Below are positions 53,291 to 62,212 of a DNA stretch of 64,000 bases, piece after piece (positions within the stretch are counted from its first letter, which is position 1; the number at the start of each line of letters is the position of its first letter). The notes under the pieces are model-generated. The model saw nothing but the letters and a program-made list of their open reading frames with translations, was not told the DNA's origin and made no database searches. The DNA is taken from positions 155,375 through 219,374 of the forward strand of contig NZ_QKPO01000011.1 in the NCBI RefSeq assembly GCF_003258355.1, in the 5' to 3' direction. The position numbers were made by a program, and so were the translations under genes. The DNA comes from Confluentibacter sediminis (GTDB taxonomy: Bacteria; Bacteroidota; Bacteroidia; Flavobacteriales; Flavobacteriaceae).

Positions 53291-54433
53291 ATGGAAAAAA
53301 TCACTAGAAGAGCATTTAGTGCTAAACTAACACGAGGATTAGTAGGTACAGCTTTATTAGCAAACATGCCTTTAAGCTATGGACTTAATTTAGGAAAGCA
53401 AGACAAAAAATTAGGTATTGCGCTTGTTGGATTAGGAGGTTACAGTGGTGGACAATTAGCTCCTGCTTTGCTAAATACAGAGCATTGTTATTTAGCAGGT
53501 ATTGTAACGGGTACCCCTTCAAAAGAAAAAGAATGGATGGATAAATATAAGATACCTAAAGCGAATGTTTATAACTACGAGAATTTTGATTCCATTGCCA
53601 AAAATGATGCTATTGATATTGTTTATGTAGTTCTGCCAAACAGTATGCATGCAGAATTTTGCATTAGAGCTGCAAGAGCAGGCAAACATGTGATTACTGA
53701 AAAACCAATGGCTGTTAGTGTTGTGGAATGTGATGCCATAATAAATGCATGTAAAGAAAATGGTGTAAAATTAGGGGTTGGATACCGCATGCAAACAGAT
53801 CCTTATACTAAGGAGATTAAACGTTATGCCAAAGAGAAAACATTTGGTGATTTGAAATATGTGTCTTCTGATGCTGGTTTTATATGGGGAACTTGGGATA
53901 ACTGGCGTTTAAATAAAAAGCTAGCAGGCGGCGGTGCTTTAATGGATATGGGGGTTTATGCCATACAGTGTTGTATTTATGGAGCAGGAGCCAACCCAAT
54001 TTCTATTTCAGCTCAAGAATTTAGCACCAGACCTGATTTTTTTAAAGAAGTAGATGAATCTATCACGGCCCAAATGAAATTTTCAAATAATGTTGTTGGA
54101 AATATGTTTACTTCCTATAATGCAAATGCTAATCGTCTTTACCAGAGTTTTAGTAGAGGTTGGGCCGAATTGAACCCTGCCCATAGTTATGGTCCATTAT
54201 CTGGTCGTACCTCTAGAGGAGAAGAAATCAAGTTTCCCTATCAACCACAATATCAACAAACCATACAAATGGATGCTTTTGCAAAGCATGTGTTAACAGG
54301 AAGCCCTAATTTTGCACCTGGTGAAATGGGTAAACGAGATATCATGATTGTAGAGGCTATTTATAAATCTATTAAAGAAGGTGGCAAAACCATTCCGTTG
54401 GATTTAGGTGATATGGGCATAGTTAAGGTTTAA
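53291..54433 (+). CDS. Gfo/Idh/MocA-family oxidoreductase
   Basis: This 380-residue protein starts MEKITRRAFSAKLTRGLVGT, a twin-arginine-like leader, so it is probably exported. The NAD(P)-binding fold follows (IALVGLGGYSGGQL near residue 43), then VYVVLPNSMHAEFCIRAARA and EKPMAV, the usual family signature, and a C-terminal sugar-binding domain. It probably oxidises or reduces a sugar. The 116 nt before it hold no clear feature. Confidence 0.87.
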   Translation: MEKITRRAFSAKLTRGLVGTALLANMPLSYGLNLGKQDKKLGIALVGLGGYSGGQLAPALLNTEHCYLAGIVTGTPSKEKEWMDKYKIPKANVYNYENFDSIAKNDAIDIVYVVLPNSMHAEFCIRAARAGKHVITEKPMAVSVVECDAIINACKENGVKLGVGYRMQTDPYTKEIKRYAKEKTFGDLKYVSSDAGFIWGTWDNWRLNKKLAGGGALMDMGVYAIQCCIYGAGANPISISAQEFSTRPDFFKEVDESITAQMKFSNNVVGNMFTSYNANANRLYQSFSRGWAELNPAHSYGPLSGRTSRGEEIKFPYQPQYQQTIQMDAFAKHVLTGSPNFAPGEMGKRDIMIVEAIYKSIKEGGKTIPLDLGDMGIVKV

Positions 54434-54442
54434 AATAAAGAC

Positions 54443-55225
54443 ATGAAATATACATCCATTTTATCTGAAAGAGCGAATTACATTACCACAATTACCATTC
54501 ATAGACCAAATAAACTCAATGCTTTAAATATAGAAACCATTAAAGAGCTTCATGATGCCCTAAATAGGGCTGATGGTGATAAAAAAACCAAAGTTATTAT
54601 TATTACTGGAAGCGGTGAAAAAGCATTTGTAGCTGGTGCTGATATTAGTGAATTTGCAGATTTCACTAAAAAAGAAGGCAAAAAATTAGCAGCAAAAGGG
54701 CAAGGGTTATTGTTTGATTATATAGAAAACCTTTCTACACCAGTAATTGCGGCTGTAAATGGATTTGCGCTTGGTGGGGGGCTGGAATTAGCCATGGCTT
54801 GCCATTTTAGAGTGGCGAGCGATAACGCTAAAATGGGTTTGCCAGAAGTATCTCTTGGGTTGATTCCGGGTTATGGTGGTACACAACGTTTACCTCTATT
54901 AGTTGGTAAAGGACGAGCTATGGAATTGATTATGACGGCAGGGATGATTGATGCCAACCAAGCACTTATTTACGGATTGGTAAACCATGTTACAACCCAA
55001 GAAGAATTACTACCTTTTTGCGAAAAAATTGCTGACAGGATTTCAAAAAACTCATCAGTTGCTATAAGTGCAGCTATAAAAGCTATTAATGCTTGTTTTG
55101 AAGATGGCGTTAATGGTTTTGAAGTGGAAATTGAAGCATTTGGTAAGAGTTTTGATACAGATGATTTTGCTGAAGGTACTTCCGCTTTTTTAGAAAAGCG
55201 GAAGGCTAATTTTTCAGGAGAATAA
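54443..55225 (+). CDS. Enoyl-CoA hydratase/isomerase family protein
   Basis: This 260-residue crotonase-fold enzyme would add water to an enoyl-CoA in fatty acid or amino acid breakdown. Motifs seen are RPNKLNALN, the oxyanion hole in AFVAGADISEF and GFALGGGLELAMAC, and the catalytic glutamate region LPEVSLGLIPGYGGTQRLP. It follows the oxidoreductase by 9 nt and converges with the dps-type gene. Confidence 0.92.
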   Translation: MKYTSILSERANYITTITIHRPNKLNALNIETIKELHDALNRADGDKKTKVIIITGSGEKAFVAGADISEFADFTKKEGKKLAAKGQGLLFDYIENLSTPVIAAVNGFALGGGLELAMACHFRVASDNAKMGLPEVSLGLIPGYGGTQRLPLLVGKGRAMELIMTAGMIDANQALIYGLVNHVTTQEELLPFCEKIADRISKNSSVAISAAIKAINACFEDGVNGFEVEIEAFGKSFDTDDFAEGTSAFLEKRKANFSGE

Positions 55226-55279
55226 TAAGTAGTTTGTTTAACTTTCATATAAATTGTTGCCAGTTAGATTTATTCCGAT

Positions 55280-55756
55280 TTATCTATTCAGAAAGGAAGA
55301 ATACATCCAAACTAATTTTTCTTGTTCTCTAATATAATCACTCATTAAAGCGCTTGTTCCTTCATCATTAGCATCTCCAGCTAAAATAAGTAGTTCTCGC
55401 TGAAGTACTATGGTTGTTTGAAAAGAAACTAAAATATCTCCAACCGCGCTTATACCATCACTTACTTGTGTGCTTTCATTTATTTTTGAAGTAAGTCGAT
55501 AGTCTGCGTAGTTATGTTTTGGCGTATGTCCTAAAGTTAAAATTCGCTCTGCAATAGCATCTATTTTCAATAGCAATTCATTGTATAACTCTTCAAATTT
55601 CAAATGAAGTTCGAAGAATTTCTCGCCTTTTATGTTCCAATGATAGCCGCGTGTGTTTTGGTAAAAGATTGAATAGTTTGCCAAAAGTTCATTTAATTTT
55701 TCGGCTAAATGTTTCGCTTTGTTTTTATCAAGCCCTATGTTGTTTATATTGTTCAT
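55280..55756 (-). CDS. dps: Dps-family DNA-binding ferritin-like protein
   Basis: The ATG at 55756 gives 158 residues (MNNINNIGLDKNKAKHLAEK). The frame extends 18 codons more, but these are not conserved. The ferroxidase site spans TRGYHWNIKGEKFFELHLKF near residue 32 and NELLLKIDAIAERIL near 56. Dps stores iron as oxide in a 12-subunit shell and protects DNA from peroxide. It lies just after the RidA-like gene on the same strand. Confidence 0.9.
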   Translation of the reverse strand: MNNINNIGLDKNKAKHLAEKLNELLANYSIFYQNTRGYHWNIKGEKFFELHLKFEELYNELLLKIDAIAERILTLGHTPKHNYADYRLTSKINESTQVSDGISAVGDILVSFQTTIVLQRELLILAGDANDEGTSALMSDYIREQEKLVWMYSSFLNR

Positions 55757-55785
55757 TTTTTTATTTTTTATGTAGTTATAAAAGT

Positions 55786-56241
55786 CTATTTTTTGATGTA
55801 GGCCATACACTCAATTTCCACTTTGGCACCCAATGCCAATCCGTTTGTGCCGAAAGCACTCCTTGCCGGTTTGTTGTTTGGAAAGAATTTTATGTATTCA
55901 CTGTTAAAACTAGGCCACTCATTCATATCGGCTAACATGCACGTGCATTTGATAACTTTGTCCATACATGAACCATTTTGTTCCAATATATTTTTAATGT
56001 TTAACAGAGCTTGCTGGGATTCTGCAAGAATGCCCCCTTCCACAAGTTGTGAGTTTTTATTTCCAATTTGACCTGACACATAAATGATATCGTCGTAAAT
56101 AACAGCTTGCGAAAATGGAAGATTGAGTGCTAAAAATTCTTCAGATTTTATATATTTCGCCTCTTCTTTTGAGTTGTTTTCCTGGGCAATCGATGATGAT
56201 AGGGAAAAAATAGTAATTGTTAAAAGTGCTATATATTTCAT
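55786..56241 (-). CDS. Exported RidA-family protein
   Basis: This 151-residue protein has an N-terminal signal peptide (about 1-19, ending SSIAQ), which is unusual for this family of cytoplasmic enamine/imine deaminases. The Rid core (about 28-151) has VSGQIGNKNSQLVEG and the conserved arginine and glutamate in KPARSAFGTNGLALGAKVEI. It would act in the periplasm, perhaps on reactive imines. It is followed by dps and preceded by an alpha/beta hydrolase on the same strand. Confidence 0.87.
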   Translation of the reverse strand: MKYIALLTITIFSLSSSIAQENNSKEEAKYIKSEEFLALNLPFSQAVIYDDIIYVSGQIGNKNSQLVEGGILAESQQALLNIKNILEQNGSCMDKVIKCTCMLADMNEWPSFNSEYIKFFPNNKPARSAFGTNGLALGAKVEIECMAYIKK

Positions 56242-56267
56242 ATTTTAATATTGTTTATTTATAAGTA

Positions 56268-56292
56268 AGAGGCTGTTTTTAGGCAGCCCCTT
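56268..56292 (-). terminator. Weak hairpin after an alpha/beta hydrolase gene
   Basis: AAGAGGCTG / CAGCCCCTT (56268-56276 and 56284-56292) pairs with one mismatch. The T-rich tail on the minus strand is poor, so this may slow transcription rather than end it. Confidence 0.4.
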
Positions 56293-56307
56293 ATATGGAA
56301 ATAATTA

Positions 56308-57213
56308 TTACTTTTTGGCAAATTTTTCAAGCTCTGTATTGAATTTACCTGCTTCTTCAACATATAATGCATGACCACTGTTCTCGAACTTCACAATATA
56401 TGAATCTTTAATCCCTTTATTAAGCTCTTCCGCTAATGGGTATGGACATAACTTGTCTTGAGTCCCTTGAAATATGGCGGTAGGAATTTTGATTTTTGAA
56501 AGTGATGGACGTAAATCAAGTTCTAATAAAGAGCGCATCGATTCCGTAACCGCATAAGGGGAAGCTTCTAAATTGATGTTTTCCAGCCATTTTTCTACAG
56601 GCTTTGAAATATTACCTTCTTTACCTACAAATGCACTGCCGAGCCCATCTATAAAATCCTCTCTGGCCGTCATAGTTTGTATAAGTAAACCGTTCGCATC
56701 TGCTTCTGTAATGCCGTATGCTGATTCTTCTCTTTGTTTCCAAGAAGGTGCGGCTGCACCAAAAAGAGCCAATTTACTCACATGAGCTGAATCATATTTT
56801 GTGACATAATGAATTACCACAGCACCACCCATTGAAAATCCACCCAGTACAGCATTTTGAATGTTGAGTGTCTCTAAAACCACTTTAATGTCATCTGAGA
56901 ACACATCAAAATCATAACGTCCATAAGGTTTATCTGATTTTCCAAAGCCTCTTAACGTAATTCCTATGACCCTAAATCCTTTACGACTTAAATATTGGTA
57001 TTGATACTCGTACATGGCATCACTTAAAGGCCATCCATGAATTAACACGATGGGCTGGCCTTCTCCCAAGTCGGTTACATGGAGTTTTACTCCTTTTTCT
57101 ACTTCAATATATTCCGCTCTTCCTGCTGATGCTGGAATTCTTTTGTTTTGAGCCATGAGGCTGTTAGTGAAAAGAGACACTAAAATTGCGATTGCTAAAA
57201 TTGATTTTTTCAT
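56308..57213 (-). CDS. Exported alpha/beta hydrolase
   Basis: This 301-residue protein has a signal peptide (about 1-21, ending SLMAQ). The alpha/beta hydrolase fold carries HGWPLSDAMYEYQ (oxyanion hole), the nucleophile serine in LGGFSMGGAVV near residue 132, aspartate in QGTQDKLCP and histidine in ENSGHALYVEE. It is like non-heme haloperoxidase/esterase family proteins, and the substrate is unknown. It is preceded on the same strand by a related cytoplasmic hydrolase, suggesting duplication. Confidence 0.87.
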   Translation of the reverse strand: MKKSILAIAILVSLFTNSLMAQNKRIPASAGRAEYIEVEKGVKLHVTDLGEGQPIVLIHGWPLSDAMYEYQYQYLSRKGFRVIGITLRGFGKSDKPYGRYDFDVFSDDIKVVLETLNIQNAVLGGFSMGGAVVIHYVTKYDSAHVSKLALFGAAAPSWKQREESAYGITEADANGLLIQTMTAREDFIDGLGSAFVGKEGNISKPVEKWLENINLEASPYAVTESMRSLLELDLRPSLSKIKIPTAIFQGTQDKLCPYPLAEELNKGIKDSYIVKFENSGHALYVEEAGKFNTELEKFAKK

Positions 57214-57247
57214 TTTATTAATTATTTAAAATTGTGATTACTTTTTT

Positions 57248-58069
57248 TTAAGAATTTATGAATTCAAGGATGTCCTTATTAATGGTGGCGGCTTCCGTTG
57301 TTGGCATCCCATGTGAGAAACCAGGATAGATTATTAATTTCCCATTTTGCAATAATTCAGCAGCTTTGACAGCAGTAGTTTCGTAAGGAACGATTTGGTC
57401 ATCATCGCCATGTAAAACAAGCACAGGAATGGTTACACTTTTTAAATCTTCTGTAAAATCGGTTTCAGAAAACACTCTAACACAGTCGTATTGTGCTTTA
57501 ATACCACCCATCATACCTTGTCTAAACCAGTTATCTTGAATGCCTTTTTTAATGTCGGCACCTTCACGGTTGTATCCAAAGAAAGGAATGGTAATGTCTT
57601 GGTAAAACTGGGCCCTGTTGTGTTGTGTATTGTAACGAATATCGTCGAACACTGATAATGGTACTCCGTTAGGATTGTTTTCGTCGGCAATCATGTATGG
57701 TGTAATGGCACTTATTAAAACTACTTTGGCTACACGGTCTTTTCCGTATTGAGCCGCATAGCGAATCGCTTCACCACCACCTGTTGAATGCCCAACATGG
57801 ATGACATTTTTAAGGTCTAAAAATTCAACCAATTCTGCTACATCAGCAGCATAAGTGTTCATATCATTTCCTTGGAAAGTTTGTGTAGAGCGTCCATGTC
57901 CACGTCTATCGTGTGATATAACTCTAAAACCTTTTTCTAGAAAAAACATCATTTGAGCATCCCAATCGTCAGATGATAAAGGCCATCCATGATGAAAGAA
58001 AATGGGTTGTCCTGTTCCTAAATCTTTAAAATAAATTTCTGTTCCGTCTTTTACTGTTAATTTGTTCAT
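57248..58069 (-). CDS. Alpha/beta hydrolase, non-heme chloroperoxidase type
   Basis: I use the ATG giving MNKLTVKDGTEIYFKDLG (273 residues). The frame extends 32 codons upstream, but that part is not conserved. The triad is the serine in VGHSTGGGEAIRYA near residue 96, aspartate in VLHGDDDQIVP near 226 and histidine in PGFSHGMPTT near 255. Members of this group act as esterases and perhydrolases in the cytoplasm. It has no signal peptide, unlike its neighbour. Confidence 0.9.
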   Translation of the reverse strand: MNKLTVKDGTEIYFKDLGTGQPIFFHHGWPLSSDDWDAQMMFFLEKGFRVISHDRRGHGRSTQTFQGNDMNTYAADVAELVEFLDLKNVIHVGHSTGGGEAIRYAAQYGKDRVAKVVLISAITPYMIADENNPNGVPLSVFDDIRYNTQHNRAQFYQDITIPFFGYNREGADIKKGIQDNWFRQGMMGGIKAQYDCVRVFSETDFTEDLKSVTIPVLVLHGDDDQIVPYETTAVKAAELLQNGKLIIYPGFSHGMPTTEAATINKDILEFINS

Positions 58070-58236
58070 GATTTTTATATTTAAATTGTTACTATTTATT
58101 TGATGAAGCAAAGTTGCAGCAATTAACAAAGGGCAACAATGGACGGTTTTCCCTTTACATTGCACTTTTTTCCCTTAATGCAATAATGAGTTGTTTTTTA
58201 ATGGATTATCGTAGGTTTTGAAGTGGTTTTAAAAGA

Positions 58237-58265
58237 AAAAGCACGGCATTTATTGCCGTGCTTTT
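58237..58265 (-). terminator. Terminator after the AraC-family gene
   Basis: 12-bp stem AAAAGCACGGCA / TGCCGTGCTTTT (58237-58248 and 58254-58265), with a 5-nt loop and a T run on the minus strand, 25 nt after the regulator stop. Confidence 0.85.
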
Positions 58266-58290
58266 CTCAAAATGATGGTTCTTCAAGGAT

Positions 58291-59115
58291 TTAAAATTGT
58301 TTTCTAAAAGACACTGGAGAAAGTCCTGCTTGCTTGGTGAAAAATCGAATAAAATAAGCATCATCATCATAATTGAGACTATAAGCGATTTCTTTTACAG
58401 TCATTGTGGTGTGAGCCAAAAGTCGTTTGCTTTCTAGAATAATGCGGTCTTTAATAATATCATTTGGAGTGCTTTTACTGATTAAGCCTATTTTTTTACT
58501 AAGGTTTTTGGGAGTTACAAATAATAATTCGGCATAATCCGCCACACTGTGGTGCGTTTTATAATGCTGTTCTACCAATTTACTAAATTTTCTTAAAAAT
58601 TGTACGTCAGATTGTTGACTGTTATCTGCTAATTGGTGTTGTTGTTTCCAAATTCGGGTGGATTTTAGTATAATTAGTTTTAGCAATATTCTGAGCATTT
58701 CTTCTGTACTGGCATCTTCCTTTTTCATTTCAGATTGAATGTCGCGTATTATATTCTGAATATCCTGCGATTGCATGTCATCAAGGGCTATAAATGGTAT
58801 TTCAAAAACATTGTTGTATAAGATACCATCACAAGCAACTTCTTGGTCATGAATTTCAATACAATAAAAATCCCGATTGAAATGAATTAACTGCCCGTCT
58901 ACCGTTTCACAAGGTTTTAAAATGACCTTTGGATTGATAAACAGGAGAGAGTCCGCTTCCATGTTGAACTCCTGAAAATCAACTTGAATAATAGCGCTCT
59001 TCGGAATAAATAAAATTTTGATGTGGTCATCAATAGAAGTAAGCACCTTTTCTTTAAGAGCCAATTTGCTGAATTCTAAATTCCCAAATTGTTTATATGA
59101 AAATTCTTTTAGCAT
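58291..59115 (-). CDS. AraC-family transcriptional regulator
   Basis: This 274-residue protein has an N-terminal cupin-like part (about 1-130) and a C-terminal AraC DNA-binding domain (about 175-270: VADYAELLFVTPKNLSKKIG, then VKEIAYSLNYDDDAYFIRFF). It precedes two alpha/beta hydrolases in the same direction, with a terminator between. It probably controls nearby genes, and its inducer is unknown. Confidence 0.88.
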   Translation of the reverse strand: MLKEFSYKQFGNLEFSKLALKEKVLTSIDDHIKILFIPKSAIIQVDFQEFNMEADSLLFINPKVILKPCETVDGQLIHFNRDFYCIEIHDQEVACDGILYNNVFEIPFIALDDMQSQDIQNIIRDIQSEMKKEDASTEEMLRILLKLIILKSTRIWKQQHQLADNSQQSDVQFLRKFSKLVEQHYKTHHSVADYAELLFVTPKNLSKKIGLISKSTPNDIIKDRIILESKRLLAHTTMTVKEIAYSLNYDDDAYFIRFFTKQAGLSPVSFRKQF

Positions 59116-59194
59116 GATTCAACGTCTATTAGGGTTCATTAGTTTGAATGAATATAAATTTACAGTTAAAGTATTAAAGACTACTCCAATTTTA

Positions 59195-59509
59195 TCAGAC
59201 AATTTTCAACAATTGAATTTTACTGTCTTTCAATTCAAATTGATAGGTTAATATAAGTGGGCTTCCAGGAAAATTTCCTGAAATTTCAGCATCTAAAGTC
59301 TGTTTTGTTTCAGAATAGGCAAGTGGCTTCATCATTGTTCTGTAAGTTTCATTCGCCTTTGCTATCCAATTTTGTATGGCTGCTTTTCCAACATGTCTTT
59401 TTCCTTCATCAAAAACGACGGCTGTTTTAGAAAAACAATGTGCATACGCTACGCTGTCAAAACTATTTTGGGCAGCTATTAAATCTGTGAGGATTTGTGG
59501 TAAGTTCAT
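59195..59509 (-). CDS. SnoaL/NTF2-like small protein
   Basis: The ATG at 59509 gives 104 residues. The frame goes 16 codons further upstream into the SDR gene. The sequence FDSVAYAHCFSKTAVVFDEG then GKAAIQNWIAK is the cone-like NTF2 fold, as in SnoaL-type cyclases and many stress proteins. It follows the SDR gene by 19 nt and is probably co-transcribed. The ligand is unknown. Confidence 0.78.
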   Translation of the reverse strand: MNLPQILTDLIAAQNSFDSVAYAHCFSKTAVVFDEGKRHVGKAAIQNWIAKANETYRTMMKPLAYSETKQTLDAEISGNFPGSPLILTYQFELKDSKIQLLKIV

Positions 59510-59528
59510 TTTTTTTGTTTTTAAATTA

Positions 59529-60320
59529 TTAAATAGTGGGAATCGTGCCGCCATCAATCACATACTCTGTTCCTGTTAAATAATTGGCTCTTGGTGATAC
59601 CAAAAAGCCAATAAACTCGGCAATTTCCTCTGGTTGTGCTGGTCGACCAATAGGTATGCCTCCCAAAGCATCTATCACACTTTTGGTTGCTTCTTCAACC
59701 GTTATGTTTGAACTTTGGGCAATGCGCTCCATCATGGCGACTGATGAGGTGGTTTTTATCCAACCTGGGGAAACCGTTAAAACGCGAACACCTTTTGGCG
59801 ATACCTCATTGGATAAACCTTTACTGTAATTGATTAAACCTGCTTTTGCCGCGGCATACGGCAACGTGGAATCATATAGAGGCAATCTGCCTTGAATGGA
59901 GGCAATATGAATAATAATACCGCTTTTTTGTTCTAGCATTTGCGGTAAAAACCCTCTATCTAAACGCACGGGTGCCAACAAATTGATTTGAAGGCTTTCT
60001 TCCCAATCTTCATCACTCAAAACGGCAAAGCCACCGCCTTTGGTTTCAGAGCCACCTATATTATTTATTAAAATATCCAACCTTCCAAACTGTTTCAAAA
60101 CTTCAGTTACTAACTTTTGGATGCCTAGATGTTTGCTTAAATCAGCCGAAATAAAGTGTAGTTTATCATTTAGTGTTTCCGGTGTATGTCTTGCCGTAAC
60201 AATCACGGTTGCCCCTGCGGTTAATAATCTTTCTGCAATGGCTTTTCCTGTGCCTTTTGTGCCTCCTGTTACCAAGGTAATTTTGCCTGCTAACTCATTG
60301 TTGAAATTAAACTGTTCCAT
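59529..60320 (-). CDS. Short-chain dehydrogenase/reductase
   Basis: I use the ATG at 60320 (263 residues, MEQFNFNNELAGKITLVTGG). The NAD(P) motif is TGGTKGTGKAI near residue 19, the catalytic serine is in HIASIQGR and the YxxxK is YAAAKAGLINY. It reduces or oxidises an unknown carbonyl or alcohol. It is divergent from an HxlR-type regulator, a common pairing in which the regulator responds to the reductase substrate or to redox stress. Confidence 0.92.
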   Translation of the reverse strand: MEQFNFNNELAGKITLVTGGTKGTGKAIAERLLTAGATVIVTARHTPETLNDKLHFISADLSKHLGIQKLVTEVLKQFGRLDILINNIGGSETKGGGFAVLSDEDWEESLQINLLAPVRLDRGFLPQMLEQKSGIIIHIASIQGRLPLYDSTLPYAAAKAGLINYSKGLSNEVSPKGVRVLTVSPGWIKTTSSVAMMERIAQSSNITVEEATKSVIDALGGIPIGRPAQPEEIAEFIGFLVSPRANYLTGTEYVIDGGTIPTI

Positions 60321-60413
60321 ATAAATTGTTTTTATAAGACAAAATTCCATCATATAAACAGTTTATACAAGTACGGAAAATCGAATTGCTATGGGATAAA
60401 TTATTCCCCTATT

Positions 60414-60446
60414 GCACATTTTGGAACATTGAACTAATTTTGGAAT
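60414..60446. promoter_or_regulatory. Possible HxlR operator region
   Basis: Between the divergent SDR and HxlR-type genes, the motif ATTTTGGAACAT is followed after a few bases by ATTTTGGAATAT, an imperfect direct repeat ending at the start of the regulator gene. Such repeats suggest a binding site, but no family consensus is known to me. Confidence 0.3.
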
Positions 60447-60800
60447 ATGTATGAAAGAAAAATTCCTTTGAACCTTAATTGTGGTTTGGATCTTATTGGG
60501 GAAGTATTGTATGGCAAATGGAAAATCCGTTTGTTGTGGTTTATCAATGAAGGACATCAGCGCCCCAGCGAATTACAACGTAAAATTCCTGATGCTTCTA
60601 GGCGGGTTTTGAATATTCAATTAAAAGAATTGGAAGGGCATGACTTGGTTACAAAAAAGATCTATCCGGTTGTGCCTCCTAAAGTAGAATATTCATTAAC
60701 CGATTTTGGAAAAACATTGATTCCTGTTATTTCCGTTTTGGGACAATGGGGTGATGACCATGCAGAACGATTGCGGTCTTTGATTTTAAAAGATTCTTGA
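60447..60800 (+). CDS. HxlR-family winged-helix regulator
   Basis: This 117-residue protein has the HxlR/MarR-like winged helix: GEVLYGKWKIRLLWFINEGH, RPSELQRKIPDASRRVLNIQ, and TKKIYPVVPPKVEYSLTDFG (wing). HxlR proteins typically sense electrophiles or redox change. It is divergent from the SDR gene, which it may control. Confidence 0.92.
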   Translation: MYERKIPLNLNCGLDLIGEVLYGKWKIRLLWFINEGHQRPSELQRKIPDASRRVLNIQLKELEGHDLVTKKIYPVVPPKVEYSLTDFGKTLIPVISVLGQWGDDHAERLRSLILKDS

Positions 60801-60824
60801 ATTTAGTGCTATTTATAAAAGTTA

Positions 60825-61458
60825 TCATAATATTTTAATAGTATTAAATACTTCTTCTAATGTGGCAAAATTAACATATAGATCCCATATTTCTCCAAAC
60901 GAAATATCTTCTCCATGTAAGATTGAATTATGACCCTCTTTATATTGCCTCTTTAAGAAATTAAGTCGAGTTTTTAAATTAATTATTTTTTTGTCCTCAA
61001 TATTGTAATTCCTATCAAAAATATAGTTACCGGTTATAAACATATATTTTTCCTATGTCTATGGAATAATCAGTCTCCCATGGTATGTGCTGAAGAAAAG
61101 AATCTAAAGAATGGATAGTTTTTTAATTTTGAAATATCAATCTGTTGTTTTTCTATTAAATAGTTTCCTAGTGATTTCACCAAGCCTTCAGTTACAGAGA
61201 TAAACATCATACTAGCAGATTTATAAAGTTTTTATTATATGCAGTGATAGCTTCTTCTAAACGATTAACTTTTGTATTGTAAAGTAGCGAAGATTTAAGA
61301 TGTGGAATGATTGTTTATCTAAGCGCTTAACCATATCTTTAAATTTTGCTTCTAAATTTTTGTTCGCGAACAAAATAAAGTCCATCTTTTTCTTCAAAAA
61401 TTGGAGTAACAAATCTCTTCAAAATTTGAATGTAAGGCGTGTTCTTTTTAGATTGCAT
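60825..61458 (-). pseudogene. Decayed gene of unknown function
   Basis: Nothing complete is encoded between the HxlR gene and higA (735 nt). On the minus strand, fragments with coding-like composition lie in changing frames: an ATG at 61458 gives 39 codons (MQSKKNTPYIQILKRFVTPI) to a stop at 61339, then NLEAKFKDMVKRLDK, then NTKVNRLEEAITAYNKNFIN, then SVTEGLVKSLGNYLIEKQQ, then DYSIDIGKIYVYNR, and last a 72-codon open frame at 60825-61043. This looks like one former gene with at least four frame breaks. I do not recognise the family. The remaining 61459-61535 holds nothing I can support. Confidence 0.5.
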
Positions 61459-61535
61459 ATTCTGGTATTGGATATAGCTATTATGATATGAAATCGTTTT
61501 AATGTTTTATATCAATAACTACAATATATGAAAAA

Positions 61536-61892
61536 CTAATACGTTTGAATTAACACATCCGTTGGTATGTTCAGTGTTGTGTGCAGTTGTCTAATCATTT
61601 CTAAAGTAAGCTTTCTTTTTCTATTCAAAATTTCACTTGCCCGACTTTTAAAGCCAACAATGTTCGCTAGGTCTTTTTGGGTATATCCCATTTGTTCCAT
61701 TCTAAATTTAATGGCTTCAATGGGGTCTGGTAAATCAATAGGGAAATTTTCATTTTCATATTGGTCAATTAATATACCTAAAAGTTCTAGTTCGTCTCCT
61801 TCGGGCGTTCCTTTTTTGGCATCAAATATAACCTCAAGTCTTTTTAAAGCTTGATTATAATCATGTTCTGTTTTTATAAGGTGTATGTTCAT
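61536..61892 (-). CDS. higA: HigA-type antitoxin
   Basis: This 118-residue protein has an XRE-type helix-turn-helix in the second half (about 62-115: RMEQMGYTQKDLANIVGFKS, then RASEILNRKRKLTLEMIRQL), the HigA layout. It binds and neutralises the HigB toxin encoded just upstream (3 nt gap) and represses their promoter. The order toxin then antitoxin is typical of the higBA family. Confidence 0.9.
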   Translation of the reverse strand: MNIHLIKTEHDYNQALKRLEVIFDAKKGTPEGDELELLGILIDQYENENFPIDLPDPIEAIKFRMEQMGYTQKDLANIVGFKSRASEILNRKRKLTLEMIRQLHTTLNIPTDVLIQTY

Positions 61893-61895
61893 AAT

Positions 61896-62189
61896 CTAAA
61901 TGGTGTTAGCGGTAATCTTATCATATTCAGCATGAGTTCCAATAAATCTAATCCAAACCATTTCGTACTCAAAGTTGATTTTTACAATCAATCTGTAATT
62001 ATTTCCTTTAATGTTAAAAACGATTCTATTATCATTTAAAATACTGGCACTCGGATATTGAGCTTTTATTTCGTTCGGATTTTTCCATTCTGCTTTACAA
62101 GTTTCCTTAAACCAGGATTTTAGTTGTTGCTCACAGTCTGGATGGGCTTCCCAAAATTCTCTCAATATTTTTTTTGCAATGACTCTCAA
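61896..62189 (-). CDS. higB: HigB-type mRNA interferase toxin
   Basis: I choose a TTG at 62189 giving RVIAKKILREFWEAHPDCEQ after the first residue (97 residues), which matches the usual start of HigB (PF09907-like). A TTG ten codons further upstream would overlap the promoter element. The core (LKSWFKETCKAEWKNPNEI, later NRIVFNIKGNNYRLIVKINF) is the RelE-like fold. HigB cleaves mRNA on the ribosome. HigA follows. Confidence 0.88.
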   Translation of the reverse strand: MRVIAKKILREFWEAHPDCEQQLKSWFKETCKAEWKNPNEIKAQYPSASILNDNRIVFNIKGNNYRLIVKINFEYEMVWIRFIGTHAEYDKITANTI

Positions 62190-62196
62190 CTTTTTA

Positions 62197-62204
62197 CAAA
62201 GATA
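62197..62204 (-). promoter_or_regulatory. -7 element TATCTTTG of higBA
   Basis: The minus strand reads TATCTTTG, a full TAnnTTTG match, with TTTC 20 nt upstream. It ends 7 nt before the proposed TTG start, so higB mRNA may be leaderless. Confidence 0.5.
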
Positions 62205-62212
62205 TGAATTAG

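Noticed and set aside
60825..61043. 72-codon ORF as a real gene
   Set aside because: It appears to be the end of a longer decayed frame, with related coding-like fragments upstream in other frames.
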